Source of the DNA: Gymnodinialimonas ulvae
GTDB taxonomy: Bacteria; Pseudomonadota; Alphaproteobacteria; Rhodobacterales; Rhodobacteraceae
Direction: 5' to 3'
DNA length: 64,000 nt
NCBI RefSeq assembly: GCF_037543845.1
Contig: NZ_JBBIFX010000001.1
Location: 868,001 to 932,000 of the forward strand
Shown: piece by piece, positions 16,357-24,658 of the stretch
Layout: every line of letters starts with the position of its first letter
How positions within the stretch are numbered: the stretch's first letter is position 1
The notes under the pieces: model-generated
The model's input: only the letters and a program-made list of their open reading frames with translations
Database searches by the model: none
What the model was told of the DNA's origin: nothing
Translations under genes and position numbers: made by a program

Positions 16357-18096
16357 TCACACGGCGGCTTGAGGCACTGGAGCTCGGGTGAGTTCCTTCC
16401 AAGCGTCATACTGGGACAGAAATATCTTTCCGTTCAAATCCTCTATCAGGTGTGAGCGTTTCAGACGATCCATCACAGGTCCCTTAACTTCTGACAAGTG
16501 CAGGCCAATGCTCATATCCTTGAGACGGGCATTGATTGCTTCTAGACTTTCAAGCGCAGAATAGTCCACCGCGTTCACTGCGGAGAACATCAGTACCACG
16601 TTTTGCACCTCGCACCCGTCGGTGACGCGGGATTGGATCAGATCCTCGAGGAACCGGGCATTCACGAAATAAAGGCTTTCATCGACGCGCAAGGTCACAA
16701 GCGACGGGATCGTTTCAACTTCATGCCGATGGATATTGCGGAAGTGCTGAGAGCCGGGGACAAGACCCACTTCGGCCACGTGAGGCCGGGACGTTTTGTA
16801 AAGATGCAGAAGGACTGAAATAATCACCCCGCTTGCCACGCCGACTTCGACTCCCATGCCAAGTGTCAGAAGGATCGTGGCAGCCACGGCAATGAAGTCA
16901 GCACGGGAATATCCACAAGTCTTTTTTAGGATCGACAGGTCCACGAGTGAAAGGACTGCCACGATAATAGTTGCCGCCAAGGTCGCATTGGGCAGGAAGT
17001 ACACCAGTGGCGTCAGCGCCACCGCGGCGAACGCCAGACCGATTGCGGTGTAAATCCCGGCGGCCGGGGTTTCTGAACCTGCGTCGAAATTCACAACAGA
17101 CCGCGAGAAGCCACCCGTCACGGGGAAACCGCCGGTGAATGCGGCCCCAAGATTGGCCGCACCCAGCCCGATCAGTTCCTGATCAGGGTCGATACGTTGA
17201 CGTTTCTTGGCCGCGAGCGTTTGGGCAACCGATACGCTTTCCACAAAGCCGATGATCGAAATCAAAACTGCGGGGATCAACAGCGCGCCGACGAGTTCGC
17301 CCGACAGGCCCGGCATGGTGAGTGGCGGTAGACTTTGGGGCACGTCGCCTACGATCTTCACGCCCAGTTCAGCGAGTCCCCCACCCCACACGGCCAGCGT
17401 TGTTCCCACGACTGCGAAGACAGGGCCACCTTTCGCCAGCAGATCGGTGAGCAATGGCCCGGTGCCAAGCCGCTTCAAGAGCGGTTTGAGATTGCCCCGG
17501 ACCCAAAACAGGAACCCGGCCGCACTGACACCAAGGAGCACCGTGATCCAGTTGACTTCATTCAGGTGCGCAAAGATCGAAGCCAACATCTCGGGCAACG
17601 TGTGACCGTGGGCGCTGACACCGAGGATGTGTTTCAACTGACTTGTCGCGATCAGAATACCCGAAGCGGTGATGAACCCGGCGATCACCGGGTGGCTCAG
17701 GAAATTCGCCAGAAAGCCAAGGCGCAACACGCCCAAGAGCACCAGAAACCCGCCTGACAAGAAGGCCAGCGTGAGGGCTGCGACCGCGTACCCGGCGGTC
17801 CCCTGCTCGGCTACCTGCCCGATAGCTGACGCGGTCAGAAGGGAGACAACGGCCACCGGCCCAACGGCCAAGGCGCGGCTGGTCCCGAAAACCGCATATA
17901 AGATGATGGGCGCGATAGAGGCATAGATCCCCGCTTCCGGGGGCAAACCAGCAAGCAATGCGTAGGCCAGCGACTGTGGGATCAACATGATCGTGACGAT
18001 CACCGCCGCGATCATGTCGTTCGACAATGCCTTGCGGTCGTACTGGCGACCCCAGTCAAGGATTGGAACGAACCGGCGCAAGGAATGGGACATCAT
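16357..18096 (-). CDS. SulP family anion permease with STAS domain
   Basis: 579 residues. The SulP signature MLIPQSLAYALLAGLPPEAGIYA near the N terminus is followed by about 11-14 membrane segments and a C-terminal STAS domain (about 430-560) ending near the NGKIFLSQYDAWKEL tail. SulP proteins carry sulfate, bicarbonate or other anions. It is the last gene of a sulfide/persulfide operon, which makes sulfate or sulfite export or exchange an attractive but unproven role. I start at MMSHSLRRFVPIL; a more upstream ATG (18159) would place part of a large inverted repeat inside the coding region. Confidence 0.85.
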   Translation of the reverse strand: MMSHSLRRFVPILDWGRQYDRKALSNDMIAAVIVTIMLIPQSLAYALLAGLPPEAGIYASIAPIILYAVFGTSRALAVGPVAVVSLLTASAIGQVAEQGTAGYAVAALTLAFLSGGFLVLLGVLRLGFLANFLSHPVIAGFITASGILIATSQLKHILGVSAHGHTLPEMLASIFAHLNEVNWITVLLGVSAAGFLFWVRGNLKPLLKRLGTGPLLTDLLAKGGPVFAVVGTTLAVWGGGLAELGVKIVGDVPQSLPPLTMPGLSGELVGALLIPAVLISIIGFVESVSVAQTLAAKKRQRIDPDQELIGLGAANLGAAFTGGFPVTGGFSRSVVNFDAGSETPAAGIYTAIGLAFAAVALTPLVYFLPNATLAATIIVAVLSLVDLSILKKTCGYSRADFIAVAATILLTLGMGVEVGVASGVIISVLLHLYKTSRPHVAEVGLVPGSQHFRNIHRHEVETIPSLVTLRVDESLYFVNARFLEDLIQSRVTDGCEVQNVVLMFSAVNAVDYSALESLEAINARLKDMSIGLHLSEVKGPVMDRLKRSHLIEDLNGKIFLSQYDAWKELTRAPVPQAAV

Positions 18097-18114
18097 CTTT
18101 TCCGTCAAATAGGA

Positions 18115-18152
18115 GCGGACGAACTCTTCTGTTCGCACAGGAGTTCGTCCGC
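18115..18152. repeat. Perfect 12-bp inverted repeat before sulP
   Basis: GCGGACGAACTC (18115-18126) and GAGTTCGTCCGC (18141-18152) flank a 14-base loop. The hairpin lies between the stop of the DUF442-SQR gene and the sulP start and has no T tract after it. An mRNA-stabilising or attenuating stem that sets lower sulP expression is likelier than a terminator; a protein-binding site is possible. Confidence 0.6.
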
Positions 18153-18198
18153 CAGTCATCGCGCAAGAAGGGAGGTTTTGCGAGTTAGGGGCGCAGCC

Positions 18199-19878
18199 TT
18201 ACTCGGCTGCGACCTTGATCTTTTCAGGTTTGGCCATCCACTCTTTGCCTTTCAGCATGGCCTTCCAGTAGATCGGTGGCAGCATCGTTTCTTTGAGGAA
18301 CCACGCCGCGCGGCTCGGCTTCGTGCCATCCAGCAGGAAGGAGGGGAAGCTGGGCTTGAGAACGCCGCCATAGCCGAACTCTGCCAGCACGATCTTGCCG
18401 CGCTCCACCGTGAGCGGGCAGGAGCCATAGCCGTCATAGGCGGATGTGGGCGAACGACCCGCGATATCGGCCACAATGTTGTCACCCACCGTAGGCGCCT
18501 GTTTGCGCGCAGCGGCAGCCGTTTTGGCGTTGGGCGCGTTCATGACATCACCAAGCGACCAGATATTGTCGAAGCTCTTGTGGCGTAGCGTCGATTGATC
18601 CACGTCGACCCAGCCTGCCGCATCGGCCAGTGGGGAGACGCGGATGAAGTCCGGTGCCACCTGAGGCGGGCAAACGTGCATCATGTCAAACTCGACCGTC
18701 ACCTCGGTCGGATCTGTGTCAGGCTTGGCGACCTTGAAGGTGGCGGTCTTTGCCGGGCCATCAACCGAGGTCAGGTTGTGGAAGAAGTTCAGCGTCGCGT
18801 CATACTTCTCAATGTATTGTTCGAGCGCCGGGACATAGTCCTTCACGCCGAACAGGACGCCGCCCGCATTCATGAACTGGATGTCAATGTTCTTCAAACG
18901 GCCATCACGGTGCCAGGCATCACCGGACAGATACATGGCCTTTTGTGGCGCGCCCGCGCACTTGATAGGCATGGGAGGCTGGGTGAAGAGCGCACGGCCT
19001 TCCTTCAACTCCTGCACAAGTTGCCAGGTATAAGGCGCAAGATCATAGCGATAATTGGACGTCACACCGTTGCGGCCTAGCGTCTCCTCAAGGCCTTCAA
19101 CGGCGTCCCAATCCAGCTTGAGACCCGGGCAAACGACCAGACGATCGTATTTCACAACGCGGCAGCCATCGAGGATGACGGCATTGTTCTGCGGCTCAAA
19201 GGCGGCCACCGCCGATTTGATCCAATGAACGCCTTGGGGAATGAGGGAGCCCATGGTTTTGGCAGTGGTTTGCGGATCGAACACGCCACCACCAACCATT
19301 GTCCAGCCAGGTTGATAGTAGTGAATATCCGCCGGATCGATCACAGCGATATTGAGACCCGGTTTGCGAGACTTCAGGCTCGCGGCAACCGAAATGCCCC
19401 CTGCCCCTGCGCCCACGATCACCACTTCGTAATGCGCGTCGCCCGTGTCGGTGGGTGTCTTGCCACCATTGGCGATACGCCGCGCGACACCGTTCATGTC
19501 ATAGCCAGCAGCCTTCGTTGCGGCGAGGATCTCCGGCATCGGGCGCTTCTTGCTTTCGTGGAAGGACCACAAGGTCGCAGATCGCGTTCCGGTCCGGCAA
19601 TAGGCCAGCACCGGACGCTGTGTCTCCTTCAAAGCCGTGCCAAAGGCAGCAACGTCTTCATCGCGGACCATGCCGGACTGTACGGGCACGTAGCGTGCCT
19701 CGATGCCCGCAGCCTTGGCCGCGGCTTCGATTTCTTCGAATGAAGGTTGGTCCGCCCCTTCTCCATCGGGCCGGTTGCAGATGATGGCCCGAAAGCCCTG
19801 ACCGGCCAGCTCCTCAATATCGTCCGGAGTGATTTGTGGACTGACTGAGACCTTGTCAGTTATTCTCTTCAATTCCAT
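18199..19878 (-). CDS. Fusion of DUF442 phosphatase/rhodanese-like domain with type II sulfide:quinone oxidoreductase-like flavoprotein
   Basis: 559 residues. Residues 1-110 are the DUF442 (TIGR01244) domain of the protein tyrosine phosphatase fold, with active-site loop AYCRTGTRSATLW. After a linker, a two-dinucleotide-binding flavoprotein begins (VVIVGAGAGGISVAASL, about 152). SQR marks resemble the mitochondrial SQOR type: PIKCAGAPQKAMYLSG and GYGSCPLTVERGKIVLAEF, each with a candidate redox-active Cys, and WSLGDVMNAPNAKTAAA for FAD. It should oxidise sulfide or polysulfide and reduce quinone, handing sulfane sulfur to an acceptor. It sits in an operon with persulfide dioxygenase. The same domain set is known in sulfide-detoxification loci. 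Confidence 0.88.
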   Translation of the reverse strand: MELKRITDKVSVSPQITPDDIEELAGQGFRAIICNRPDGEGADQPSFEEIEAAAKAAGIEARYVPVQSGMVRDEDVAAFGTALKETQRPVLAYCRTGTRSATLWSFHESKKRPMPEILAATKAAGYDMNGVARRIANGGKTPTDTGDAHYEVVIVGAGAGGISVAASLKSRKPGLNIAVIDPADIHYYQPGWTMVGGGVFDPQTTAKTMGSLIPQGVHWIKSAVAAFEPQNNAVILDGCRVVKYDRLVVCPGLKLDWDAVEGLEETLGRNGVTSNYRYDLAPYTWQLVQELKEGRALFTQPPMPIKCAGAPQKAMYLSGDAWHRDGRLKNIDIQFMNAGGVLFGVKDYVPALEQYIEKYDATLNFFHNLTSVDGPAKTATFKVAKPDTDPTEVTVEFDMMHVCPPQVAPDFIRVSPLADAAGWVDVDQSTLRHKSFDNIWSLGDVMNAPNAKTAAAARKQAPTVGDNIVADIAGRSPTSAYDGYGSCPLTVERGKIVLAEFGYGGVLKPSFPSFLLDGTKPSRAAWFLKETMLPPIYWKAMLKGKEWMAKPEKIKVAAE

Positions 19879-19889
19879 GGGTTTCCTCC

Positions 19890-20324
19890 CTATTGCCGAC
19901 CGAAATCGGCGGTCGTGACGCCGCCGTCACCATTTCGATCGAGCATGGCCAACCAATCTGCCGAGTGCGCAAGGAATTCCTCGCGGGATACTTCGCCGTT
20001 GCCATCAGTATCGTTGAAGGCAAGTGTCATGCCTTCGGAGGCGCGACGCATCCCATTCCCTTGACCATGGCCACCGTTGTTTTCCATGTCGTTGGCGCGG
20101 GCTTCGTCGAAATACACGTATTCTTCAGCATCGAGCGCGCCGTTTTCGTCGGCGTCGAAGGTCAGGAAAACATCGCCGCGGCGGGTGGTGATGTCTTCAA
20201 GGCTGACAGCACCGTCCTGATCCAAATCCCAGTTTTCGATGAAATGGGCACCGGGCATTTGACCTTCTGCAAGCGCCGCGGTTGCTGAGAGAGCGACAAC
20301 GGTCGCCAGCATGATCGATTTCAT
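19890..20324 (-). CDS. Secreted EF-hand calcium-binding protein
   Basis: 144 residues with a signal peptide (IMLATVVALSATAALA). Four EF-hand loops are readable: DLDQDGAVSLED, DADENGALDAEE, DTDGNGEVSREE and DRNGDGGVTTAD. It is periplasmic or extracellular and probably binds Ca2+. It is embedded in the sulfur operon, 11 bases upstream of the DUF442-SQR fusion and 14 bases after the dioxygenase gene. No enzymatic role is evident; its presence in this operon is unexplained. Confidence 0.85.
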   Translation of the reverse strand: MKSIMLATVVALSATAALAEGQMPGAHFIENWDLDQDGAVSLEDITTRRGDVFLTFDADENGALDAEEYVYFDEARANDMENNGGHGQGNGMRRASEGMTLAFNDTDGNGEVSREEFLAHSADWLAMLDRNGDGGVTTADFGRQ

Positions 20325-20338
20325 TTTGTTTTCTTTCT

Positions 20339-21223
20339 TTAGAGGCCGTTGACCGGCACTTTGAGCATTGGGTTGCCATCTTGATCCGTCGGCACTTCGC
20401 CTGCGCGCATGTTCACTTGCAGGGATGGAATGATGAGTTTCGGCATAGAGAGCTGTGCATCACGCTCGGTACGGAACTTGACGAAATCCTCTTTCGTCTT
20501 GCCCTCGCCCACGTGGATATTGGACGCTTTCTGCTCTGCCACGGTGGTTTCCCACGCAATCGCTCGGCCATTGGGACCATAGTCATGGCACATGAACAGC
20601 CGCGTCTCGTCAGGCAGCGCCAGCACCTTCTGGATGCTGTCGTAAAGCTCTTCGGCTGAACCGCCGGGGAAGTCACAGCGCGCCGATCCGCCGTCCGGCA
20701 TGAACAGCGTATCGCCCACGAACGCGGCATCGCCCATCACATGAACCATGCATGCGGGTGTGTGGCCCGGCGTGTACGTGGCGAAGCACTGCATCTCACC
20801 GACCATGTAGGTGTCGCCGTCCTCGAACAGCGCATCGAACTGCGAGCCATCGCGTTCGAACTCGGTGCCTTCGTTGAAGACCTTGCCGAAGGTTTCCTGC
20901 ACGACGGTGATTTTAGAGCCGACACCGATCTTGCCGCCCAGTTTCTGCTGGATGTAGGGCGCAGCACTCAGGTGGTCTGCGTGCACATGCGTTTCGATGA
21001 TCCATTCCAGTTTGAGACCTTGAGTCTCAATCTGGCGGATCAGCTCATCAGCATGATCAAACGTGATGCGGCCGGCGGAGTAGTCGATATCCATCACGCT
21101 ATCGACGATGGCGCAGCTGTTCGAAGCCGGATCCTTGACGATATAGGTGATGGTGTTAGTAGCTTCGTCAAAGAAAGCCTGAACGTCGGGTTTCACGGTG
21201 ATATCGACTGGGTGGTCGGTCAT
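20339..21223 (-). CDS. Persulfide dioxygenase (ETHE1/Blh-type metallo-β-lactamase fold)
   Basis: 294 residues. The metal motif HVHADHLSAAPYIQ (HxHxDH), a later His in YTPGHTPACMVHVMG, Asp in FVGDTLFMPDGGSARCDF and the final His in MCHDYGPNGR define the mononuclear iron centre of ETHE1-like dioxygenases. The extended form with VKPDVQAFFDEATNTITYIV at its start matches bacterial Blh. It oxidises glutathione persulfide to sulfite, the step after SQR. The neighbours (two YeeE proteins upstream, SQR fusion downstream) support this. Confidence 0.9.
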   Translation of the reverse strand: MTDHPVDITVKPDVQAFFDEATNTITYIVKDPASNSCAIVDSVMDIDYSAGRITFDHADELIRQIETQGLKLEWIIETHVHADHLSAAPYIQQKLGGKIGVGSKITVVQETFGKVFNEGTEFERDGSQFDALFEDGDTYMVGEMQCFATYTPGHTPACMVHVMGDAAFVGDTLFMPDGGSARCDFPGGSAEELYDSIQKVLALPDETRLFMCHDYGPNGRAIAWETTVAEQKASNIHVGEGKTKEDFVKFRTERDAQLSMPKLIIPSLQVNMRAGEVPTDQDGNPMLKVPVNGL

Positions 21224-21245
21224 TTTTTCCTCCTCAAGACGCGGG

Positions 21246-21671
21246 TTACGTCTTCGTTGTTCCGATGGATTGAGTGAATTTGGCGAGGAAGATCCCCGCG
21301 ATAAGGGCCGCGGTGAAGGCGATCACTTCCCAGCGACCAGTGCCAAGCGCGGGAAGCGCGCCACCGGGGCAGAATCCCGCGATACCCCAGCCAATGCCAA
21401 AGACAGCCGACCCTGCGATCAAACGCGCATCAATCGTGCGGTTGGTTGGAACGCTGAATCCGCTTTCGAACACGGGCGCCGACCGACCGATAACGATCTT
21501 GTAGCCGATGAAGGTGGTCACCAGTGCCCCGCCCATGACGAAGATCAGCGAAGGATCCCACGTGCCCGCAATGTCGAAGAAGTTCAGAACCTTGGCGGGG
21601 TTCGCCATGCCTGAGATCGAAATCCCGACACCAAAGATCAGCCCGATCAGATAAGTTGAAAGAAGACGCAT
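21246..21671 (-). CDS. YeeE/YedE family sulfur-transport protein (PmpB-like, DUF6691)
   Basis: 141 residues with about four membrane helices. The signature GWGIAGFCPGGALPALGTG carries the conserved Cys used in the YeeE/YedE family to pass thiosulfate or sulfane sulfur across the membrane. Start at MRLLSTYLIGLIFG, 5 bases after the stop of its partner. Together with the next gene it forms the two-half arrangement typical of PmpA/PmpB pairs. Confidence 0.87.
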   Translation of the reverse strand: MRLLSTYLIGLIFGVGISISGMANPAKVLNFFDIAGTWDPSLIFVMGGALVTTFIGYKIVIGRSAPVFESGFSVPTNRTIDARLIAGSAVFGIGWGIAGFCPGGALPALGTGRWEVIAFTAALIAGIFLAKFTQSIGTTKT

Positions 21672-21676
21672 ATGTT

Positions 21677-22111
21677 TCAGCCTCCGAACACATGACGAAC
21701 GAGGTAAACAGTCACCCCCGTGAAGATCATGAACGTCACGGTGGCTGCGATAGAGCGCGGTGACAGTCGCGCCATCCCGCAAACTCCATGCCCGGACGTA
21801 CAGCCGGCGCCATAGGTCACGCCTACACCCACGATCAGGCCTCCAACGATCAGCGCGACCGTTGAAATCGGCACCTCGACCGCAGGCATTTCACCCGACA
21901 TCAGCCAGACAAGCGCAGGACCACTCACCATGCCGGCAAGGAGTGCGGCGCGCCATGCAAAGTCCTGGGACGAGGCCGGTTGAAACAGACCGGCAAGGAC
22001 GCCCGTTGCGCCCATGACCCGTCCCAAAGTCAGCATCAAAAGTGTCGAGGCGATGCCAATCAGAACGCCCCCTGCGAGGGACGCGATCGGAGTGAAAGCA
22101 GTCTCGATCAT
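21677..22111 (-). CDS. YeeE/YedE family sulfur-transport protein (PmpA-like)
   Basis: 144 residues, about four hydrophobic helices, with the other conserved half-motif GVGVTYGAGCTSGHGVCGMARLS that contains the functional Cys. It is the partner of the downstream PmpB-like gene. The ATG at 22111 overlaps the upstream stop (ATGA) and has an AAGGA site; a GTG at 22126 is a weaker alternative. The substrate in this context is probably thiosulfate or another sulfane sulfur compound. Confidence 0.87.
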   Translation of the reverse strand: MIETAFTPIASLAGGVLIGIASTLLMLTLGRVMGATGVLAGLFQPASSQDFAWRAALLAGMVSGPALVWLMSGEMPAVEVPISTVALIVGGLIVGVGVTYGAGCTSGHGVCGMARLSPRSIAATVTFMIFTGVTVYLVRHVFGG

Positions 22112-22320
22112 CAGCAGTCCTTGCACGTCTTGAGGCCAATGACGCTGTAAAGCGGGCAGTTGCCGACAAACGCCGTCAGCGTGAAGACGCCAGCGACGAT
22201 CAGTGCCAGCCAGGACAGGATGCCTGCGCCCAAGGCACTGGTGCCAAAGGCAAGAAACAGCAGAACCGCAGCAATCGCGAGGCGTCCGCCACGATCAAAT
22301 TTTCCCATGTTGGTGGTCAT
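22111..22320 (-). CDS. DUF2892 (YgaP-type) small membrane protein
   Basis: 69 residues with two hydrophobic segments (LAIAAVLLFLAFGTSALGAGIL and LALIVAGVFTLTAFVG) and the family end NCPLYSVIGLKTCKDC. In E. coli YgaP this membrane domain is fused to a rhodanese; here it stands alone as first gene of the sulfur operon. Cysteines near the C terminus could take part in sulfane sulfur handling. The promoter palindrome at 22375-22395 lies 55 bases upstream of the start. Confidence 0.88.
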   Translation of the reverse strand: MTTNMGKFDRGGRLAIAAVLLFLAFGTSALGAGILSWLALIVAGVFTLTAFVGNCPLYSVIGLKTCKDC

Positions 22321-22374
22321 GTTTCACTCCATTGAGAATCTCTGGTGACGCTATCGCACAGCATGGCTCACAGC

Positions 22375-22395
22375 TTTGGTGACCAAGTCACCAAA
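22375..22395. promoter_or_regulatory. Crp/Fnr-type operator of the sulfur operon
   Basis: Perfect 9+9 palindrome TTTGGTGAC-CAA-GTCACCAAA. The core TTGGTGA-N5-TCACCAA recurs before cydA (32207-32227). On the minus strand a -10-like GATAGC (22355-22350) would put a start about 41-42 bases from the operator centre, the class II activator position. Likely bound by one or both Crp/Fnr proteins of this island, whose recognition helices are nearly the same (TAREVISR and TAREVVSR). Confidence 0.75.
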
Positions 22396-22455
22396 CTCAA
22401 AAAAGACGTGCATGTTAGGCGAATTATCGTCCGCCTCACCGTCAGCGGAAGCGAT

Positions 22456-23100
22456 CTACGCCGTTGTATTATTGAGCTTTTTTGCGACGATAACGTGCCT
22501 CACAGACCCTTCCGGGTGGCGTGCGGTCTCAATGATTTCGAAGCCTGCAGTCTTGATCTCTGTTTCCAGCCGCTTCGATGACAGAAACTTGAAACAGGGA
22601 GCCTTTGCGAAAGCATGAAGGATCAAAACAACGGGTCGTAGCAGCGTGAATAATCCGCTGACGCAAGGTGTCTTCGAGACAAACAAGCCCCCGGGTTCAA
22701 GGGACATGTGGATTTTCGCGAGTATCGTTTTTCTGTCGTCTAGGAGATGTAGGAAATTGAAACAAAGGACCATGTTGAAGGGCCCGGTTGGGTGGTTCTC
22801 GTCGCCGATCTGCCCGACATGAAAGTCTAGGTTCTCGCGTGTCTCGGGTGGCTGTCTCTCCATGGCAATGTCGATCATCTCAGATGAGTAGTCACTTGCC
22901 ACATAACGACGAACGTTCTGAGCCAATCTGAACGCTGTCGTCCCTGTTCCGCACCCCAGTTCCAGCACACAATCCTTCTCAGACAAGTTCGCACGAATGC
23001 TGTCCAGCGTCTGTTCATAGGCGTCTGGATTGCGAATATCCATTTGAGCGTAGCGCCGCGCCACCCTATTCCAGAATGCACGTGTGTCCTGTGTCATCAT
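22456..23100 (-). CDS. Class I SAM-dependent methyltransferase
   Basis: 214 residues. Motif I is LELGCGTGTTAFRLA (about 42-56), followed by the acidic motif II region ASDYSSEMIDIAM and motif IV-like FNMVLCFNFLHLLDD. The C-terminal part has a hydrophobic stretch (TLLRPVVLILHAFAKAP). The fold is that of UbiE/Methyltransf_11 proteins; the acceptor is unknown. It lies between a Crp/Fnr gene and the sulfur operon, so a role in thiol or selenium/tellurium methylation can be imagined but is not shown. Confidence 0.8.
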   Translation of the reverse strand: MMTQDTRAFWNRVARRYAQMDIRNPDAYEQTLDSIRANLSEKDCVLELGCGTGTTAFRLAQNVRRYVASDYSSEMIDIAMERQPPETRENLDFHVGQIGDENHPTGPFNMVLCFNFLHLLDDRKTILAKIHMSLEPGGLFVSKTPCVSGLFTLLRPVVLILHAFAKAPCFKFLSSKRLETEIKTAGFEIIETARHPEGSVRHVIVAKKLNNTTA

Positions 23101-23145
23101 GAACTCTTTTAAGGTTGGACCTATCGCCTTTTGATGCTGTGTTGA

Positions 23146-23814
23146 CTACGCGCCAGCAGACTTGACCAACCGCTCGAGTCCGTCACGATCCGTCAAGTAC
23201 ACTTCGCCACGGGATTGTTCGATCCACCCACGACGATGAAACTCGGAAAGTGTTCGCGAAATGACTTCGCGCGCCGTACCCAGTTCTGTTCCCAAAACAG
23301 CATGGGTCGCGTGGACAACACCCTGCTCGTCAGCCAGTTTCAGTAGACGGGAGGCCAAGCGTACGTCCATGCGTTGGAAGACGATATCGTCGATCAAGGT
23401 GAACAGATCGGTGATCCGCCGCGAATAGGCAGTGAAGACAAACTCACGAAACACCGGCGATTTCGCAACGAGATCGTCGAATGTCTTCCTTGGGATCGCA
23501 ACCGCTTCGACGTCGGTCTCAGAAGTCCCCTCAGCAGCATAGTCCTCAAACGCGAGCATGCAGGCCGTCGTCAGAACGCAGCTTTCACCTGCGTGAACGC
23601 GGTAAAGAAACACCTCTCGTCCCGTGTCGGATTTTTGCTGGACCTTGACGGTGCCGTCCAGAAGCAACCAAAGGTTATCCGCAGTCTGCCCCGGAGCAAA
23701 GATCTGCGTTCCGGGTGGGACCCCGACGATCTCGCTTCCCGACACCAGTTCATCTCTGATCTCTGCAGGGAGGCGGCTAAGGCCTTTGAATTTGTCGATC
23801 CATGTTGTTTCCAT
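23146..23814 (-). CDS. Crp/Fnr family transcriptional regulator (copy 1)
   Basis: 222 residues: cyclic-nucleotide-binding-like jelly roll (about 20-140), long dimer helix, and a winged HTH with recognition helix GTAREVISRTLSEFHRRGW. There is no N-terminal FNR Cys cluster. The sensor domain has two Cys in GESCVLTTACML, six residues apart, a candidate thiol or persulfide switch. The ExxSR recognition residues fit TTG-type half-sites such as TTGGTGA. It lies beside the sulfur operon and probably activates it. Confidence 0.87.
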   Translation of the reverse strand: METTWIDKFKGLSRLPAEIRDELVSGSEIVGVPPGTQIFAPGQTADNLWLLLDGTVKVQQKSDTGREVFLYRVHAGESCVLTTACMLAFEDYAAEGTSETDVEAVAIPRKTFDDLVAKSPVFREFVFTAYSRRITDLFTLIDDIVFQRMDVRLASRLLKLADEQGVVHATHAVLGTELGTAREVISRTLSEFHRRGWIEQSRGEVYLTDRDGLERLVKSAGA

Positions 23815-23892
23815 TTTGCCGTTCCAGATGAAGCATTTGGTATCAGGCGCGACGTCGCTGCTTCTGACGTCGCCGGGCCTTCCGAAGGATAG

Positions 23893-24555
23893 TCAGAGGG
23901 ACTTGGTCGAGAAATACCAGTCCTTGGTTTCAAACCCTTCCGCCATGCGGGCTTCAGCGGCCGAGGCAGTCGCGGGGGGCGGTACGATCACATCGTCGCC
24001 GGGTTGCCAGTTCTCTGGTGTTGCAACCTTGTTTTCGTCCGATGTTTGCAGGGCCGTCACCAAACGAACGAATTCGTCGACCGAGCGCCCGTTGGTCATC
24101 GGATAGTACACCATCGCCCGTAAGATGCCTTCAGGGTCGATGATGAACGTTGCGCGCACGGCCTGCGTATCGGATGCGCCGGGCTGGATCATGCCAAAAG
24201 CCTGCGCCACCTTCATGTCGAGGTCCGCGATGATCGGGAACGGAATCTCAACGCCGAACGTGTCCTTGATGGAACGCATCCATGCGATGTGCGCATAGTG
24301 GCTGTCGATCGACAGACCCAGCAGCTCGGTATCCAGTGCTGCGAAATCATCGGCGCGATTGGCAAACGCCATGAATTCCGTGGTGCAGACAGGTGTGAAA
24401 TCTGCGGGATGGGAGAACAGGATCAGCCACTTTCCTTTGTAGTCTTCGTTGGTTTTGCGGCCGTCCGTTGTCAGCGCGTCAAAGGCGGGCGCTGGCTCGT
24501 TCAGACGGGGCAAACCCACGGGGGCTTCGTTCGGTACCGGTGTATGTGCGTTCAT
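23893..24555 (-). CDS. 1-Cys peroxiredoxin (Prx6 type)
   Basis: About 220 residues, AhpC/TSA fold. The peroxidatic motif is FSHPADFTPVCTTEF and the distal Arg lies in QAVRATFIIDPEG. The protein has a single cysteine, so reduction needs an outside thiol, and the long C-terminal domain fits Prx6. It detoxifies peroxides in the cytoplasm. ATG 24555 is preferred because AAGGAAG then sits 6 bases upstream; ATG 24561 overlaps that site. It is divergent from an OxyR-type gene, which suggests direct control. Confidence 0.9.
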   Translation of the reverse strand: MNAHTPVPNEAPVGLPRLNEPAPAFDALTTDGRKTNEDYKGKWLILFSHPADFTPVCTTEFMAFANRADDFAALDTELLGLSIDSHYAHIAWMRSIKDTFGVEIPFPIIADLDMKVAQAFGMIQPGASDTQAVRATFIIDPEGILRAMVYYPMTNGRSVDEFVRLVTALQTSDENKVATPENWQPGDDVIVPPPATASAAEARMAEGFETKDWYFSTKSL

Positions 24556-24658
24556 GGTCATCTTCCTTCTGTTAGCGCCTTGCGCGTTACATAGGAGATG
24601 TAGATTTATTTGAGAAATTGATTGTATCGCACACCGTCATTCAATAAAGCGATTACCG

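Noticed and set aside
24562..24658. OxyR operator between peroxiredoxin and oxyR
   Set aside because: An ATAG and some AT-rich symmetry are present, but the spaced ATAG/CTAT pattern could not be matched, so no site is annotated.
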